A stretch of 41,758 nt of DNA, from contig JAJDDT010000080.1 in the NCBI GenBank assembly GCA_029260165.1, forward strand, positions 1 through 41,758. Direction: 5' to 3'. The notes beneath the pieces are model-generated. The model saw only the letters and a program-made list of their open reading frames with translations. It did not search any database and had not been told where the DNA came from. Origin of the DNA: Phycisphaerae bacterium. Its GTDB lineage: Bacteria; Planctomycetota; Phycisphaerae; UBA1845. Each line of letters begins with the position of its first letter. The first letter of the stretch is position 1. This document shows, in pieces, positions 17,609-26,024 of the stretch. Position numbers and translations under genes: made by a program.

Positions 17609-18707
17609 GGTTGATTCCGCCTCGAACATTCCCTTTTTGCCAAAGCTCGCCGAGGCTGAAATCCTCGAGCCAAACACTCAGGTCCTTTTCATCCAGCCGG
17701 GAAAACCGCGACGCACCGTCCACCTGATCGACCGTGATTACCTGGTCAGGGTCGAATTCGCTGAGCAAGGCGGGGGACTGGGTTGCGACGATGATCTGCG
17801 TTCGTGTTGAGGCTGACCGAAACAGCCCTGCGAGAACGGCGAGTGCTTCGGGATGCAACCCCAATTCGGGTTCATCAATGACGATGGTCGATGGTGGATC
17901 GGGCTGGAGGAGCGCCGTGGTCAGACAGATGAAGCGGATGGTGCCATCTGAGAAGTGGCCTGGAGAAAAAATATAGTCTGTGCCTTTTTGTTTCCATGTG
18001 AGGCGGACCTGATCCTCCGCGCCGACGCGTCGCACGCTCAGCTTGAAGTCATCGAAGTATGGTGCGATTCGTTGCACCGTCTTGCGGATAACCTGATACA
18101 CGTCGGGATGCTCTTCCCGAAGGACCAACAGGAATGCAGCCAGATTTTCCCCGCTCGGCGAAAGTCGCTCTGTTTGCTCGATACCTCCCTCTCGACGCAT
18201 CCCCGCGGTCGCGCTTGTATCGTGAAAATGGTAAACTTGGCATCGTGCAGCAGCTTTCAAAACGTAGTTTGCACTCTGTCCCTGAAACGGTACTGGGGCA
18301 TCGGGTGTATCGACTAAGTGCGATTCCTCATGCACTCCGACATATAAGCTTGTCATCTTATCTTCCGGGAGGTACATGGTTTCTTCGCACGCAATGAGCA
18401 TATTGCCAGCTGCATTCGCCTCAATGTGAAACGTGTGGCAATTCTGACCTGCAACGAGGTCTATCTCTATACGCTTCGTATGCTTAATCCCGTTGTAGAA
18501 AAAACCATCGGCGGGGCTGTTTCTCTTGATGTAGTCTTGAAGCCGCCCCTTCACAATCGCGCCCAAGAATCGAAAAAACTCAACGAAATTGCTTTTGCCG
18601 GCACCATTGGCACCAATCAGGATGTTGAGAGGGCCCAATTCGAAGTCCTCAAGCCGCTCGATCGACTTGAAGCCTCGAATGGTCAACTTGTCCAGACCTC
18701 GTCCCAT
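17601..18707 (-). CDS. AAA family ATPase (COG4637-like, RecF/OLD-type)
   Basis: 368 aa with an ATG start at 18707 behind AAAGGAA. Walker A is GANGAGKS at 32-39, right after the N-terminal LTIRGFKSIE strand typical of RecF/OLD/SMC-like ATPases. The ABC-type signature is SPGHFSDGT (248-256), Walker B TIVIDEPE with a D-loop GLHPEA (274-287), and the switch region is VATQSP (307-312). The C-terminus SLGELWQKG is typical of the COG4637 group. It is the first gene of a two-gene unit with the DUF4276 protein. A sensor or regulator of a nuclease, acting on DNA ends or phage signals, is the likely role by analogy. A housekeeping role cannot be excluded. Confidence 0.85.
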   Translation of the reverse strand: MGRGLDKLTIRGFKSIERLEDFELGPLNILIGANGAGKSNFVEFFRFLGAIVKGRLQDYIKRNSPADGFFYNGIKHTKRIEIDLVAGQNCHTFHIEANAAGNMLIACEETMYLPEDKMTSLYVGVHEESHLVDTPDAPVPFQGQSANYVLKAAARCQVYHFHDTSATAGMRREGGIEQTERLSPSGENLAAFLLVLREEHPDVYQVIRKTVQRIAPYFDDFKLSVRRVGAEDQVRLTWKQKGTDYIFSPGHFSDGTIRFICLTTALLQPDPPSTIVIDEPELGLHPEALAVLAGLFRSASTRTQIIVATQSPALLSEFDPDQVITVDQVDGASRFSRLDEKDLSVWLEDFSLGELWQKGNVRGGINHV

Positions 18708-18846
18708 CTTGACATTCCTTTCTGACGCAACCCCGCTTTCCTCAACTGTTCATCGTAAGCCGCGATTGCGGGCTACACCAGCGTCGTTTCGGTCATGGCC
18801 ATTTTTTGCTGCCATGTGCCCAGGCCCACTCAAGCGTCACCTCAGA

Positions 18847-19695
18847 CTAAACGGGGGCTTCGGGGTCGTCTTCCGTGTGGCCATTGGTGCTGAGCAGGTT
18901 TAGGACGCGACGAATGAGTTTGTCTCTGAGCGGGTCGCGGGGATCCTGGGGATCGCAGCAAAAAAGTGTCCGGCGGGTTTCGTCCTGTCCCCGGACGTGG
19001 GTGAGGACTTTTTCGAGGCGGCGGACACAATCATCGACGACGTGGGACGTGCCGCCGATGGCTTTGTTGACGACGACGATGTCACTCTCGATGAGTCCAT
19101 GATAGCAAGGCTGGAGCAGGATGCGGGTGGCGAGTTCGTCGCCGAGGGGCGAGTTGATCAATCCGCGGAGTTCGTTGGCGGTGATGGTCGATCGCTGTTC
19201 GGTCCCGCCGACGTCGAATTTGTCGTCGTCTTCGACAAGTCCGTAGATTTCGCCGGCAAAAGCGGCGGTATCGTCGAGGACCGCTTTGAAGGCGGTGGCT
19301 GCCTGAAAACTGGTGCGGAAGATTTCAGAAGGTCGATGCGGGGCGGGCATGACGAATACGCGACAGTCGTAGGGGTAGGCGTGTCGGAGGAGGGGGTCTG
19401 CGTCGGCTTCGATGATCACGACGGCGTGTCGATCCTGGTGGTAAATGCGTCGCAGGGCGACCGGAAGGAATTCGAAAACGTGGTCTTCGTCGTAATTGAC
19501 CCATTGGGCGGTAGCGACGCCGCAGTCTTTGGCTGGAGCCCTCGCGTCGAGGGGTTGGCGTTTGTCGCCCTTGACATTTGTGATGCGTATGTAATGCGGC
19601 GCCGACGGCGCACCGGCAGCGCCGCAGAACTGCTGAATGACCGCACTTTTCCCCGATCGTCTGGGGCCGCTGACGAAGAGCACTGTCAGTGCCAT
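18847..19695 (-). CDS. P-loop NTPase of unknown function
   Basis: 282 aa with an ATG start at 19695 behind AAGGTGAG. Walker A is GPRRSGKS (10-17) right after the first strand, and a Walker B-like VVIIEADAD lies at about 91-99. This layout recalls MobB/deoxynucleoside-kinase-like P-loop proteins, but no specific family is evident. The middle and C-terminal parts contain NELRGLINSPLGDELA and an acidic tail (EDDPEAPV). No membrane segment or signal peptide is present, so it should be cytoplasmic. It lies 139 bp upstream of the ATPase/TOPRIM pair and 122 bp downstream of a membrane coiled-coil gene on the same strand. Confidence 0.65.
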   Translation of the reverse strand: MALTVLFVSGPRRSGKSAVIQQFCGAAGAPSAPHYIRITNVKGDKRQPLDARAPAKDCGVATAQWVNYDEDHVFEFLPVALRRIYHQDRHAVVIIEADADPLLRHAYPYDCRVFVMPAPHRPSEIFRTSFQAATAFKAVLDDTAAFAGEIYGLVEDDDKFDVGGTEQRSTITANELRGLINSPLGDELATRILLQPCYHGLIESDIVVVNKAIGGTSHVVDDCVRRLEKVLTHVRGQDETRRTLFCCDPQDPRDPLRDKLIRRVLNLLSTNGHTEDDPEAPV

Positions 19696-19817
19696 GTCTC
19701 ACCTTCAATGTGCCTTGCAGAAATGTGATCCGCGCCCATCATTAAATCCCAGGCGCCATCATCGGTCAAAGAGAGCGTTGTTGCCCTGGTGTTTTTTTCA
19801 ATTGACGTCACTCCCGA

Positions 19818-20399
19818 TCACACGGCAGCGGTGGCGGAGAATCGGGCTTTCCCTGCGTTGTACATAGCCACGATCAGCTCGACCTCACCGAGGGAGCGTC
19901 CCAATTTTACTGCAATATCTTTTGGGACGAGGCCCCTGTCTGTCAGTGCGTGGATTTTTTCGGGGTCAGGGCCGCTTTTCCTGCGCGCCGGCGAGGGTTC
20001 AAGCGGGTGATCGTCGCCAACGGTGACATCAAGGGCCGGCGAGCCTTTGGACCGGCGGACGAGGCGTTCCAGCTCTTCGATGCGGAGGTCAGCGTCTTTG
20101 AAGGCGCGTTCGATGCGGATGAGCTTGGCGTCGAGGTTGGCGTTCATTTCGCGGGAAAACTGCTGCAAATGCATGAGAATGTCGTTGAGGTCGGACTCGA
20201 TCGTTTTTTGTCGTTCGAGACGGTTCATCTGTTCGCGGGCGTAAGCTCGGGGGGATGGGCCTCTTTCGCGATGTTTGCGACGGATGGAAATGAGGGAAAG
20301 CGCGATGGCTGTGATGAGCACGAGCAGGACGACGGCTTGTTTTCCCGACATGAAGGACTCGGCAAGCGGGGCGGAAATCGTGGCTGACAGTATTGGCAT
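19818..20399 (-). CDS. Membrane-anchored coiled-coil protein, DUF2802-like
   Basis: 193 aa from the ATG at 20399 with GGAGGG 10 nt upstream; an internal ATG at 20351 lacks a ribosome binding site. One membrane segment (about 22-40, VVLLVLITAIALSLISI) is followed by a basic stretch, a long coiled coil (about 55-115, NRLERQKTIESDLNDI...) and a C-terminal helix-turn-helix-like part (IHALTDRGLVPKDIAVKLG). The last part resembles DUF2802. The order membrane anchor, coiled coil, HTH-like tail suggests a scaffold; no activity can be named. It starts 39 bp after the stop of larC, so the two are probably co-transcribed. Confidence 0.65.
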   Translation of the reverse strand: MPILSATISAPLAESFMSGKQAVVLLVLITAIALSLISIRRKHRERGPSPRAYAREQMNRLERQKTIESDLNDILMHLQQFSREMNANLDAKLIRIERAFKDADLRIEELERLVRRSKGSPALDVTVGDDHPLEPSPARRKSGPDPEKIHALTDRGLVPKDIAVKLGRSLGEVELIVAMYNAGKARFSATAAV

Positions 20400-20438
20400 G
20401 TGGGTTCGCCCTCCCTGGCGGTTTGGTGTTCAACCCTG

Positions 20439-21626
20439 CTAATGACGCTTTCGGTGGCAGTCCTCTGCGATGGCCATCACTTCGCGCAACGGCACGTTGT
20501 GCTCCCGGGCGGCTCGTTTGCAGTCCTCGTATTCGGGGGCTGCGGTGATGACCCGACCCTGACGGAGGCCGATTTTCATGCGGATTTCACCGAAAGGCGT
20601 CTGCACGGGTTCGATTTTCCTTTCGACGCACGACCGTTGTACCTCGTGCTTTCGAATGCCGAGGGTGGTGGTCTCGGCAAAAATGATGTTTTCCAGCGCT
20701 TCGACCGTTGCCTGCTCACAAATGACGGCGAGCAGATGTCCGGGTCGTGATTTTTTCATTTGTATCGGCAGGCAGTAGGCATCGAGTGCACCCGCATTGA
20801 GGAGTTGTTCTGTCGTATAGCCCAAAACCTCGGGCGTGGTGTCGTCGATGTTGGCTTCGAGAATGGTGACGCGATCGTGGGGATCGGTGGTCTGCGCGTC
20901 GCAATCCGTGGCATGTCCCAGGAAAACGCGGAGGATGTTGGGGCGAGGCAGGTCTCGATGACCGGCCCCGACACCGACGGATTCGGTGGTCATCGGCGGG
21001 AGAGCACCGTAGTGGTCGGCGAATTCGGTGAGGATGGCTGCCCCGGTGGGGGTGAGCAGTTCGGACTGAATATCGGTACCGACAATGGGGATTCCCTGGA
21101 TGAGTTTTGCGGTGGCAGGGGCGGGGACGGGCATCAATCCGTGGTCGCAAAGGACGGTTCCAGAGCCTGTGGCGACAGGTGAGCAGGTGACGCGCTGGAT
21201 GCCGAGGCGGTCGAGGGCGTAGCAAGCGCCCACGATGTCGAGGATGGCATCGACGGCACCGACCTCGTGAAAATGCACCTTTTCGACGGTGGAGCCATGA
21301 ACGGCAGCCTCTGCCTCGGCGAGTCGCTGAAATACGGCGATCGCGCGGGTTTTGACGTTTTGGTGCAGGTTTGCCTCCTCGATGATTTTTCGGATGTGGT
21401 GGAGGTGGCGGTGGGGTTGTTTTTGGGATTGGTCCAGGGTGATGGTCACGCGGGTGGCGGCGAATCCCCTGGTGTTGATCTTTCGGGCGTCGAAGGTGTA
21501 GCCCTCGACGGGAATCATTTTGAACATCTGCTCGAGATTGGAAGGGTCGAGTCCGGCGTCGATCAGGGCAGAGAGGATCATGTCCCCCGAGGCGCCGCTG
21601 AAACAGTCGAAATGTGCCGTTTTCAA
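20439..21626 (-). CDS. larC: LarC, nickel insertion protein for the nickel-pincer nucleotide cofactor
   Basis: 395 aa with the complete LarC architecture in one frame. LarC inserts Ni into pyridinium-3,5-bisthiocarboxylic acid mononucleotide in a CTP-dependent reaction, the last step of the cofactor used by lactate racemase-like enzymes. Family motifs visible: DCFSGASGDM at 7-16, a His-rich loop around 72-77 (PHRHLHH), HFHEVGAVDAILD, DHGLMPVPAPATAKL and a C-terminal TTLGIRKHEVQR region. In Lactiplantibacillus the two halves are joined by programmed frameshifting; here they are one continuous gene. larB, larE and a LarA-type enzyme are not in this window, so the client enzyme is unknown. It diverges from greA and probably heads a transcript with the next minus-strand gene. 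Confidence 0.92.
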   Translation of the reverse strand: MKTAHFDCFSGASGDMILSALIDAGLDPSNLEQMFKMIPVEGYTFDARKINTRGFAATRVTITLDQSQKQPHRHLHHIRKIIEEANLHQNVKTRAIAVFQRLAEAEAAVHGSTVEKVHFHEVGAVDAILDIVGACYALDRLGIQRVTCSPVATGSGTVLCDHGLMPVPAPATAKLIQGIPIVGTDIQSELLTPTGAAILTEFADHYGALPPMTTESVGVGAGHRDLPRPNILRVFLGHATDCDAQTTDPHDRVTILEANIDDTTPEVLGYTTEQLLNAGALDAYCLPIQMKKSRPGHLLAVICEQATVEALENIIFAETTTLGIRKHEVQRSCVERKIEPVQTPFGEIRMKIGLRQGRVITAAPEYEDCKRAAREHNVPLREVMAIAEDCHRKRH

Positions 21627-21830
21627 GAGATGGCCCCGATCGATGGTTCGGTTGGCGTTGACTGACCCATGCCAGCTAATGCCCGCCGATGTTCTGAATG
21701 TCGGAGTCTAGCCGGGTGCGAGACGATGATCAAAACCGGTCTCGCTCGACAAGGGCGTCGATTTGGGACAAGATGCGGTGCTTTGCGCGAGAGAAAACAG
21801 GTTGTCGTCGTCATTGGAGTTTTTTAGGGG

Positions 21831-24035
21831 ATGCAGGTGCAAGAGTTGATCAGGCTGGCGGGTTCGGGAAATGTGAAGGATGTTGAGCAGGAGTGGCTGA
21901 CGTTTCTCAGCGAGTCGGATGCGAGCGCGAAGGCGCTGTCGCCGGCGGTGAAAGTGATCGAGGTGCTCAAGGATCAGAATCGCACTGATTTGGCGGAGTC
22001 GTTGGCGTGGACGGCGATCGAGTCGGTTCAGGAGCGGACCTCCGCGGAGGAAGCCTTGAGCGCCGCGCAACCGATGTTGTTGAAGCTGAACAAGAGCACC
22101 GAACTGCGTGGGCAGGTGACGCAGTTGTATCGACAGGTCTACGAGGGTCGGGCGGGTCTGGAACGGTTGATGGAGGAGGCGGGTCTGGAAGGGGGTCGGC
22201 CTCCTCGGCGTGCGATGCGGACGATGGACGTGTGTTTGGCGATGGAGCCTGGGACGTTTGTTGTTGGGCGACACGAGGACGTTGCGGGTCGGGTGGAGTC
22301 CGTCGATACAGATTCCTGGACGATTGAGGCGACCGTTTCCGGGCGGGTAAAGACATTTGAAGCGGTCGAGTTTGCGGATCAGTTCATGGAAGCGGACGCG
22401 GAGGACTATCGCGTGTTGGCGGCGTTTGATCGTGATCGGCTTTCAAAGCTGTTGACGAGCGACCCTGCGCGGGTCATTGAGAGCGCTCTGATTGTCCACG
22501 GCGAACAGATGACCGACGACGAATTGCAGCAGATTCTCGTGCCGAAATATATGGCGGCTGGGGATTGGTCGAAATGGTGGACGAAAGCGCGAACGGCGGT
22601 CAGGCGGTCGCAGAACATCAGGATGGAGGGACGATCGCCCTACATTCTCGAATACACCCCTGGTGGTCCGGGACATCACGAGGAGTTTGAGGAGCAGTTT
22701 GGAAAATACAAGACAGCCGAGGATCGGTCATCGGGGCTGGAGGGGTACCTGCGGGAATGCAAGGCGCGGAAGAACGAGGCGGACAAGGCGATGCTGGAGC
22801 GTTTGCATCAGACGTGTCAGGAGCGTGCGGCGCGGTTGGCGAAAAACGGGGCTGCCACTGCGTTGTCGGAGTTGATCGTCGCGTGGCAGGTTGGCGAGAG
22901 CGTCGGCGTAACCGATGGCAGGCAGGCGTGCGAGGAACTGCTGGCTAAATCGGGCGATCCGCTGGCAATGATTCGGGCTTTTGGAAAGACCAAAAAACTG
23001 TGGTCATCGGGATTGGCGTGTTTGGAGACAGCCTGTCCCGACAACTACCTCGAGCTTCTTGTGTCATTGTTTCCAGCAGCACCGGCGCAGGTTTGCGATG
23101 ATCTGGCGGATCGGATGGAAAAGGCGGGACTTGCGGACGATCGGTGCGGCACGCTGATCGGGGAGATCACGTCGAACGGGACAACGTGCTTCGGAGCACT
23201 GTGCTGGCTTTGGGATCGCGGGGTGACACGCTCGTCGTGGCAGGTGATGGAGCCTGTGTCCGTGCTGACGCGGATGTTGCAACTGGCGGGGGAGATTTCG
23301 CGCGACGATCGGCTTGAGAAGACGCAGGTGCGAACCATCCGGGATGCGTTGAAGTCGTCGCTGACCGCCCGAAAGTACGAACGATTCAACGCGTGCCTTT
23401 TGCAGATTGAGAGCGGAATGGGGTCGGCGTTGCTGACACAGGCCCGACGGCTTGAGAGTCTGGGGCGTAATGTTCGCGAGGATTTGCAGAATCGGATCAC
23501 GCGACAATTTCCGGACCTGATACGCAAGAAGGAGATTCCGGTCTGGCTTCGCGAGGACACGATTTACGCGACGCGTGCGGGTGTCGTGAAGTTTGACGCG
23601 GACATCTCGGACCTGGTGAACGTGAAGATGCGCGAAAACGCCAAGGCGATCGGCGAGGCGGCGGAGAAGGGGGACCTGAGCGAGAATTCGGAGTACAAAT
23701 TCGCGCTGGAGGAGCGCGACCTGCTGCGGGCGCGATTGGCGCAGATGCAGAAGCAGCGGGTATTGGTGCATATTCTCACCCCCGAAGAAGTGCCGACCGA
23801 CCATGTCTCGGTGGGAAGCAGGGTGGGACTTCGCCATGTCGAGAAAGGCGTCGAGTTGGAAATATCGTTTCTGGGGCCTTTCGAAGCCAACATCGACGAG
23901 AGTATTTACAACTATCTTGCCCCGTTTTCACAGGAATTGATGGGGCACAAGGTGGGTGACATAGTCGGGTTGACGCTGACCGATCCACAGGGCGATTACG
24001 AAATCGTTTCGACACAGGCGTGGGCTTCCGAATAA
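21831..24035 (+). CDS. greA: GreA-type transcription elongation factor with ~570-residue N-terminal extension
   Basis: 734 aa. Residues ~575-734 are a GreA: a coiled-coil tip GDLSENSEYKFALEE (614-628) with the acidic residues D615 and E618 expected to enter the RNA polymerase secondary channel, then the FKBP-like C-terminal domain (VGSRVGLRH, LGPFEANID, GHKVGDIVGL). GreA rescues backtracked polymerase by stimulating RNA cleavage. The first ~570 residues are helical with no motif I recognise. Chlamydial GreA is also about 700 residues, so a long extension is a PVC-group trait. AGGGG lies directly before the ATG and GGAG 11 nt upstream. The gene diverges from larC across 204 bp. Confidence 0.9.
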   Translation: MQVQELIRLAGSGNVKDVEQEWLTFLSESDASAKALSPAVKVIEVLKDQNRTDLAESLAWTAIESVQERTSAEEALSAAQPMLLKLNKSTELRGQVTQLYRQVYEGRAGLERLMEEAGLEGGRPPRRAMRTMDVCLAMEPGTFVVGRHEDVAGRVESVDTDSWTIEATVSGRVKTFEAVEFADQFMEADAEDYRVLAAFDRDRLSKLLTSDPARVIESALIVHGEQMTDDELQQILVPKYMAAGDWSKWWTKARTAVRRSQNIRMEGRSPYILEYTPGGPGHHEEFEEQFGKYKTAEDRSSGLEGYLRECKARKNEADKAMLERLHQTCQERAARLAKNGAATALSELIVAWQVGESVGVTDGRQACEELLAKSGDPLAMIRAFGKTKKLWSSGLACLETACPDNYLELLVSLFPAAPAQVCDDLADRMEKAGLADDRCGTLIGEITSNGTTCFGALCWLWDRGVTRSSWQVMEPVSVLTRMLQLAGEISRDDRLEKTQVRTIRDALKSSLTARKYERFNACLLQIESGMGSALLTQARRLESLGRNVREDLQNRITRQFPDLIRKKEIPVWLREDTIYATRAGVVKFDADISDLVNVKMRENAKAIGEAAEKGDLSENSEYKFALEERDLLRARLAQMQKQRVLVHILTPEEVPTDHVSVGSRVGLRHVEKGVELEISFLGPFEANIDESIYNYLAPFSQELMGHKVGDIVGLTLTDPQGDYEIVSTQAWASE

Positions 24036-24190
24036 CCCGGCTACGCCGAAATCCTCCTTTTCCTTGCGAGTAGCAGCCCGTCCGCGACGACGCCAGGCGG
24101 CTCCGCGCGAGAATTCGCGTCTCTCTTTGTGGTTGTGGCTTTGCGATGTTACCATGGGCGAGATGTGTCAATGCGACGGGAGGTGCGAGC

Positions 24191-24721
24191 GTGTCTGATG
24201 CGACAATTCAAACGTGTGGTTCCTGCGGTTCGAGTGTTTACCCTGAGCATATCGCCTCCGGAAAGGCCGCAGAGACAGAGGGGAAATTGTTGTGTGCCTT
24301 GTGTCTGGTAGATTACAAGCGCACCCATCATGTCGACGAGACGAGGTACGCCGGGCAGACGACGATGAGAGCGCCGGGCGAATCGGATGTGGGTGAGCGA
24401 ATCGCGCTGGCGGAGGATTCGGGATCGTCGTCACTCGGCTCCACACAGGTTCGAGCCTTCGGTCAGGACACGTTGGCTGGGGCGACGATTCATGACGACT
24501 CGCAATACAAGCGACCGCTGTTGGGGCCTGGTGAGGGAGCGACACGGTGTCGAACGTTTCACGCGAAGCTGAACGACGGAGCCGTCGGGTTCATGAATCG
24601 CCAGATATGCGATTGGGCCGACGCCAACCCGGAGATTTCGATCAAGTTCGCGTCAACGACGATGGGTGTCTGGGAGGGAAAAAAGTCCGACCCGACACTC
24701 ATCGTGACAGTTTTCTATTGA
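24191..24721 (+). CDS. Small zinc-ribbon protein of unknown function
   Basis: 176 aa from a GTG at 24191, chosen because GGGAGGTG sits 7 nt upstream; the open frame starts 15 codons earlier without a ribosome binding site. Four cysteines (C9, C12, C35, C38 in CGSC and CALC) form a likely zinc ribbon. A Ser/Asp-rich linker (about 50-110) joins it to a C-terminal domain (TFHAKLNDGAVGFMN... to LIVTVFY). That domain ends on beta strands and looks like a conserved planctomycete domain, though I cannot name it. No signal peptide or membrane segment is seen. Cytoplasmic regulation or ligand sensing is only a guess. Confidence 0.7.
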   Translation: MSDATIQTCGSCGSSVYPEHIASGKAAETEGKLLCALCLVDYKRTHHVDETRYAGQTTMRAPGESDVGERIALAEDSGSSSLGSTQVRAFGQDTLAGATIHDDSQYKRPLLGPGEGATRCRTFHAKLNDGAVGFMNRQICDWADANPEISIKFASTTMGVWEGKKSDPTLIVTVFY

Positions 24722-25021
24722 ACGACTCCTGCTCTTGTCACGAACCGGCTCCTGAGGCTGAGTTTCGAGCGTGTACCTGCTCAACATGAATTGCACATTC
24801 CCTGATCCCGGGCCGGCGTGTTCCATTACATTGAAATGTTCCATAATCGAGAGCGTATTCATGACGCCCTGGGTTACATAACCCCGGAGCAGTACGAAGC
24901 CGTCAACACCGCGACACCAGGAGTGGCGTAAACGATACCAACCCGGAGTCCGCCATTCCCGGGCTACCGCACACATTGTTTCCCACAACACCCGGATCAA
25001 TTCCTGGGGAGCACGCTGGTT
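24722..25021. other. Intergenic region with transposase relic, 300 bp
   Basis: It lies between two convergent genes. The centre holds a decayed IS3-family transposase fragment, listed separately. I found no convincing inverted terminal repeat or target duplication around it and no intact gene. Confidence 0.6.
24806..24931 (+). pseudogene. Relic of an IS3-family transposase C-terminus
   Basis: A 41-codon open stretch ending in TAA at 24929-24931 encodes HYIEMFHNRERIHDALGYIT followed by PEQYEA. This is the hallmark C-terminus of IS3/IS150-type OrfB: the last catalytic helix, NRxRxHxALGYxxPxxYE. A TGA at 24803-24805 closes the frame upstream and the DDE catalytic core is missing. The copy is a dead fragment, probably the trace of a once complete insertion. 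Confidence 0.85.
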
Positions 25022-26008
25022 TCAGGTGAGGGTTTTGAGTCGTTCGGAGACGCCTGATTTTCCGATGAGGATCAGGATGTCGCCCTCCCTGATGATTTCG
25101 TTGGGGGTGGGGCTGTAGATGGGGTCCTGGTTGGCGCGGTTGATGGCGACGACGATGGCGTCACTGGCTTCGCGGATGGGGGCGTCCCTAAGCGATTTGT
25201 TGCAAAAGGGGGAGTTCGGCTCGATGACGTGTTCCTGCATCTCCAGCTCGACGCCGTCGGCAGCGACCTCCATCAAATCGACGACGTTGGGGCGGGTGAC
25301 CATGTTGGTGATTTTGGTGGCACCGACCGCCTGTGGGGAGACCACGCGGGTCGCGCCGGCACGAAGAAGCTTGCTGCTGGCTGATGGTTGTTCCGCTCGC
25401 GCGATGATGTTGAGATCGGGTCTAAGCCCGCGGGCGGTCAGGGTGACGTACAGGTTGTCTGCGTCGTGGGGCAGGCAGGCGACAAGTGTTCCTGCGGTTG
25501 CGACACCCGCGCTGGTCAGCACATCCTCTTCGGTGGCGTCACCGTGCAGGTGTGGGATGTTTGCGTCGGCCAACTCGCTGCAAACCTCGGTGCTGAATTC
25601 GATGACGATGACGGCGACACCCTGGTTGCGGAGGGAATCAACCGCGAGTTTTCCCATGCGTCCGTACCCGCAGTAGACAACGTGGTCCTTGAGATTTTTG
25701 ACGTAGGCGTCCAATTTTCTTCTCCCGATCATGGCTCGAACGTCGCCGCTGACCATCAGGCTGAACAGCGACGAAAGCGCGAACGATGTTCCGCCGAGTC
25801 CGAAGAGGATCAGCAGGATGGTAAACATCTTTCCGGCGTGGTCCAGTTCGATTGATTCCTTGAAGCCGACGGTCGACAGTGTGATGGCGGTCATGTAGGC
25901 GGCGTCGAAAAGCGAGGCGTCCTGCAGAAGAGCGTACCCGACCGTGCCGGCGAGGTAGACCCCGACCAGAATGACGATGGATTGTCCGAGTCGTGCCCTT
26001 GGGGACAT
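25022..26008 (-). CDS. Potassium channel with RCK (TrkA-N/TrkA-C) domains
   Basis: 328 aa from the ATG at 26008 (MSPRARLGQ), with GGAGG 5-6 nt upstream; 30 codons of extra open frame precede it. Two membrane helices (about 9-29 and 61-85) flank a pore loop with the filter TLSTVGFKE (43-51). The canonical TVGYGD is replaced by TVGFKE, a variant seen in some bacterial two-helix channels. Residues ~108-230 are a Rossmann RCK domain (VVYCGYGRMG, GxGxxG, then E137), and ~240-328 a TrkA-C domain. Ligand-gated K+ flux is expected from the family; the ligand (nucleotide or Ca2+) is unknown. The membrane-protein gene upstream ends 16 bp before it, so both probably form one operon. Confidence 0.9.
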   Translation of the reverse strand: MSPRARLGQSIVILVGVYLAGTVGYALLQDASLFDAAYMTAITLSTVGFKESIELDHAGKMFTILLILFGLGGTSFALSSLFSLMVSGDVRAMIGRRKLDAYVKNLKDHVVYCGYGRMGKLAVDSLRNQGVAVIVIEFSTEVCSELADANIPHLHGDATEEDVLTSAGVATAGTLVACLPHDADNLYVTLTARGLRPDLNIIARAEQPSASSKLLRAGATRVVSPQAVGATKITNMVTRPNVVDLMEVAADGVELEMQEHVIEPNSPFCNKSLRDAPIREASDAIVVAINRANQDPIYSPTPNEIIREGDILILIGKSGVSERLKTLT

Positions 26009-26024
26009 GTTGCCTCCGCGCCGG

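Noticed and set aside
24653-25000. 115-codon minus-strand frame
   Set aside because: It is antisense to the IS3 transposase relic and the end of the zinc-ribbon gene, with no coding features.
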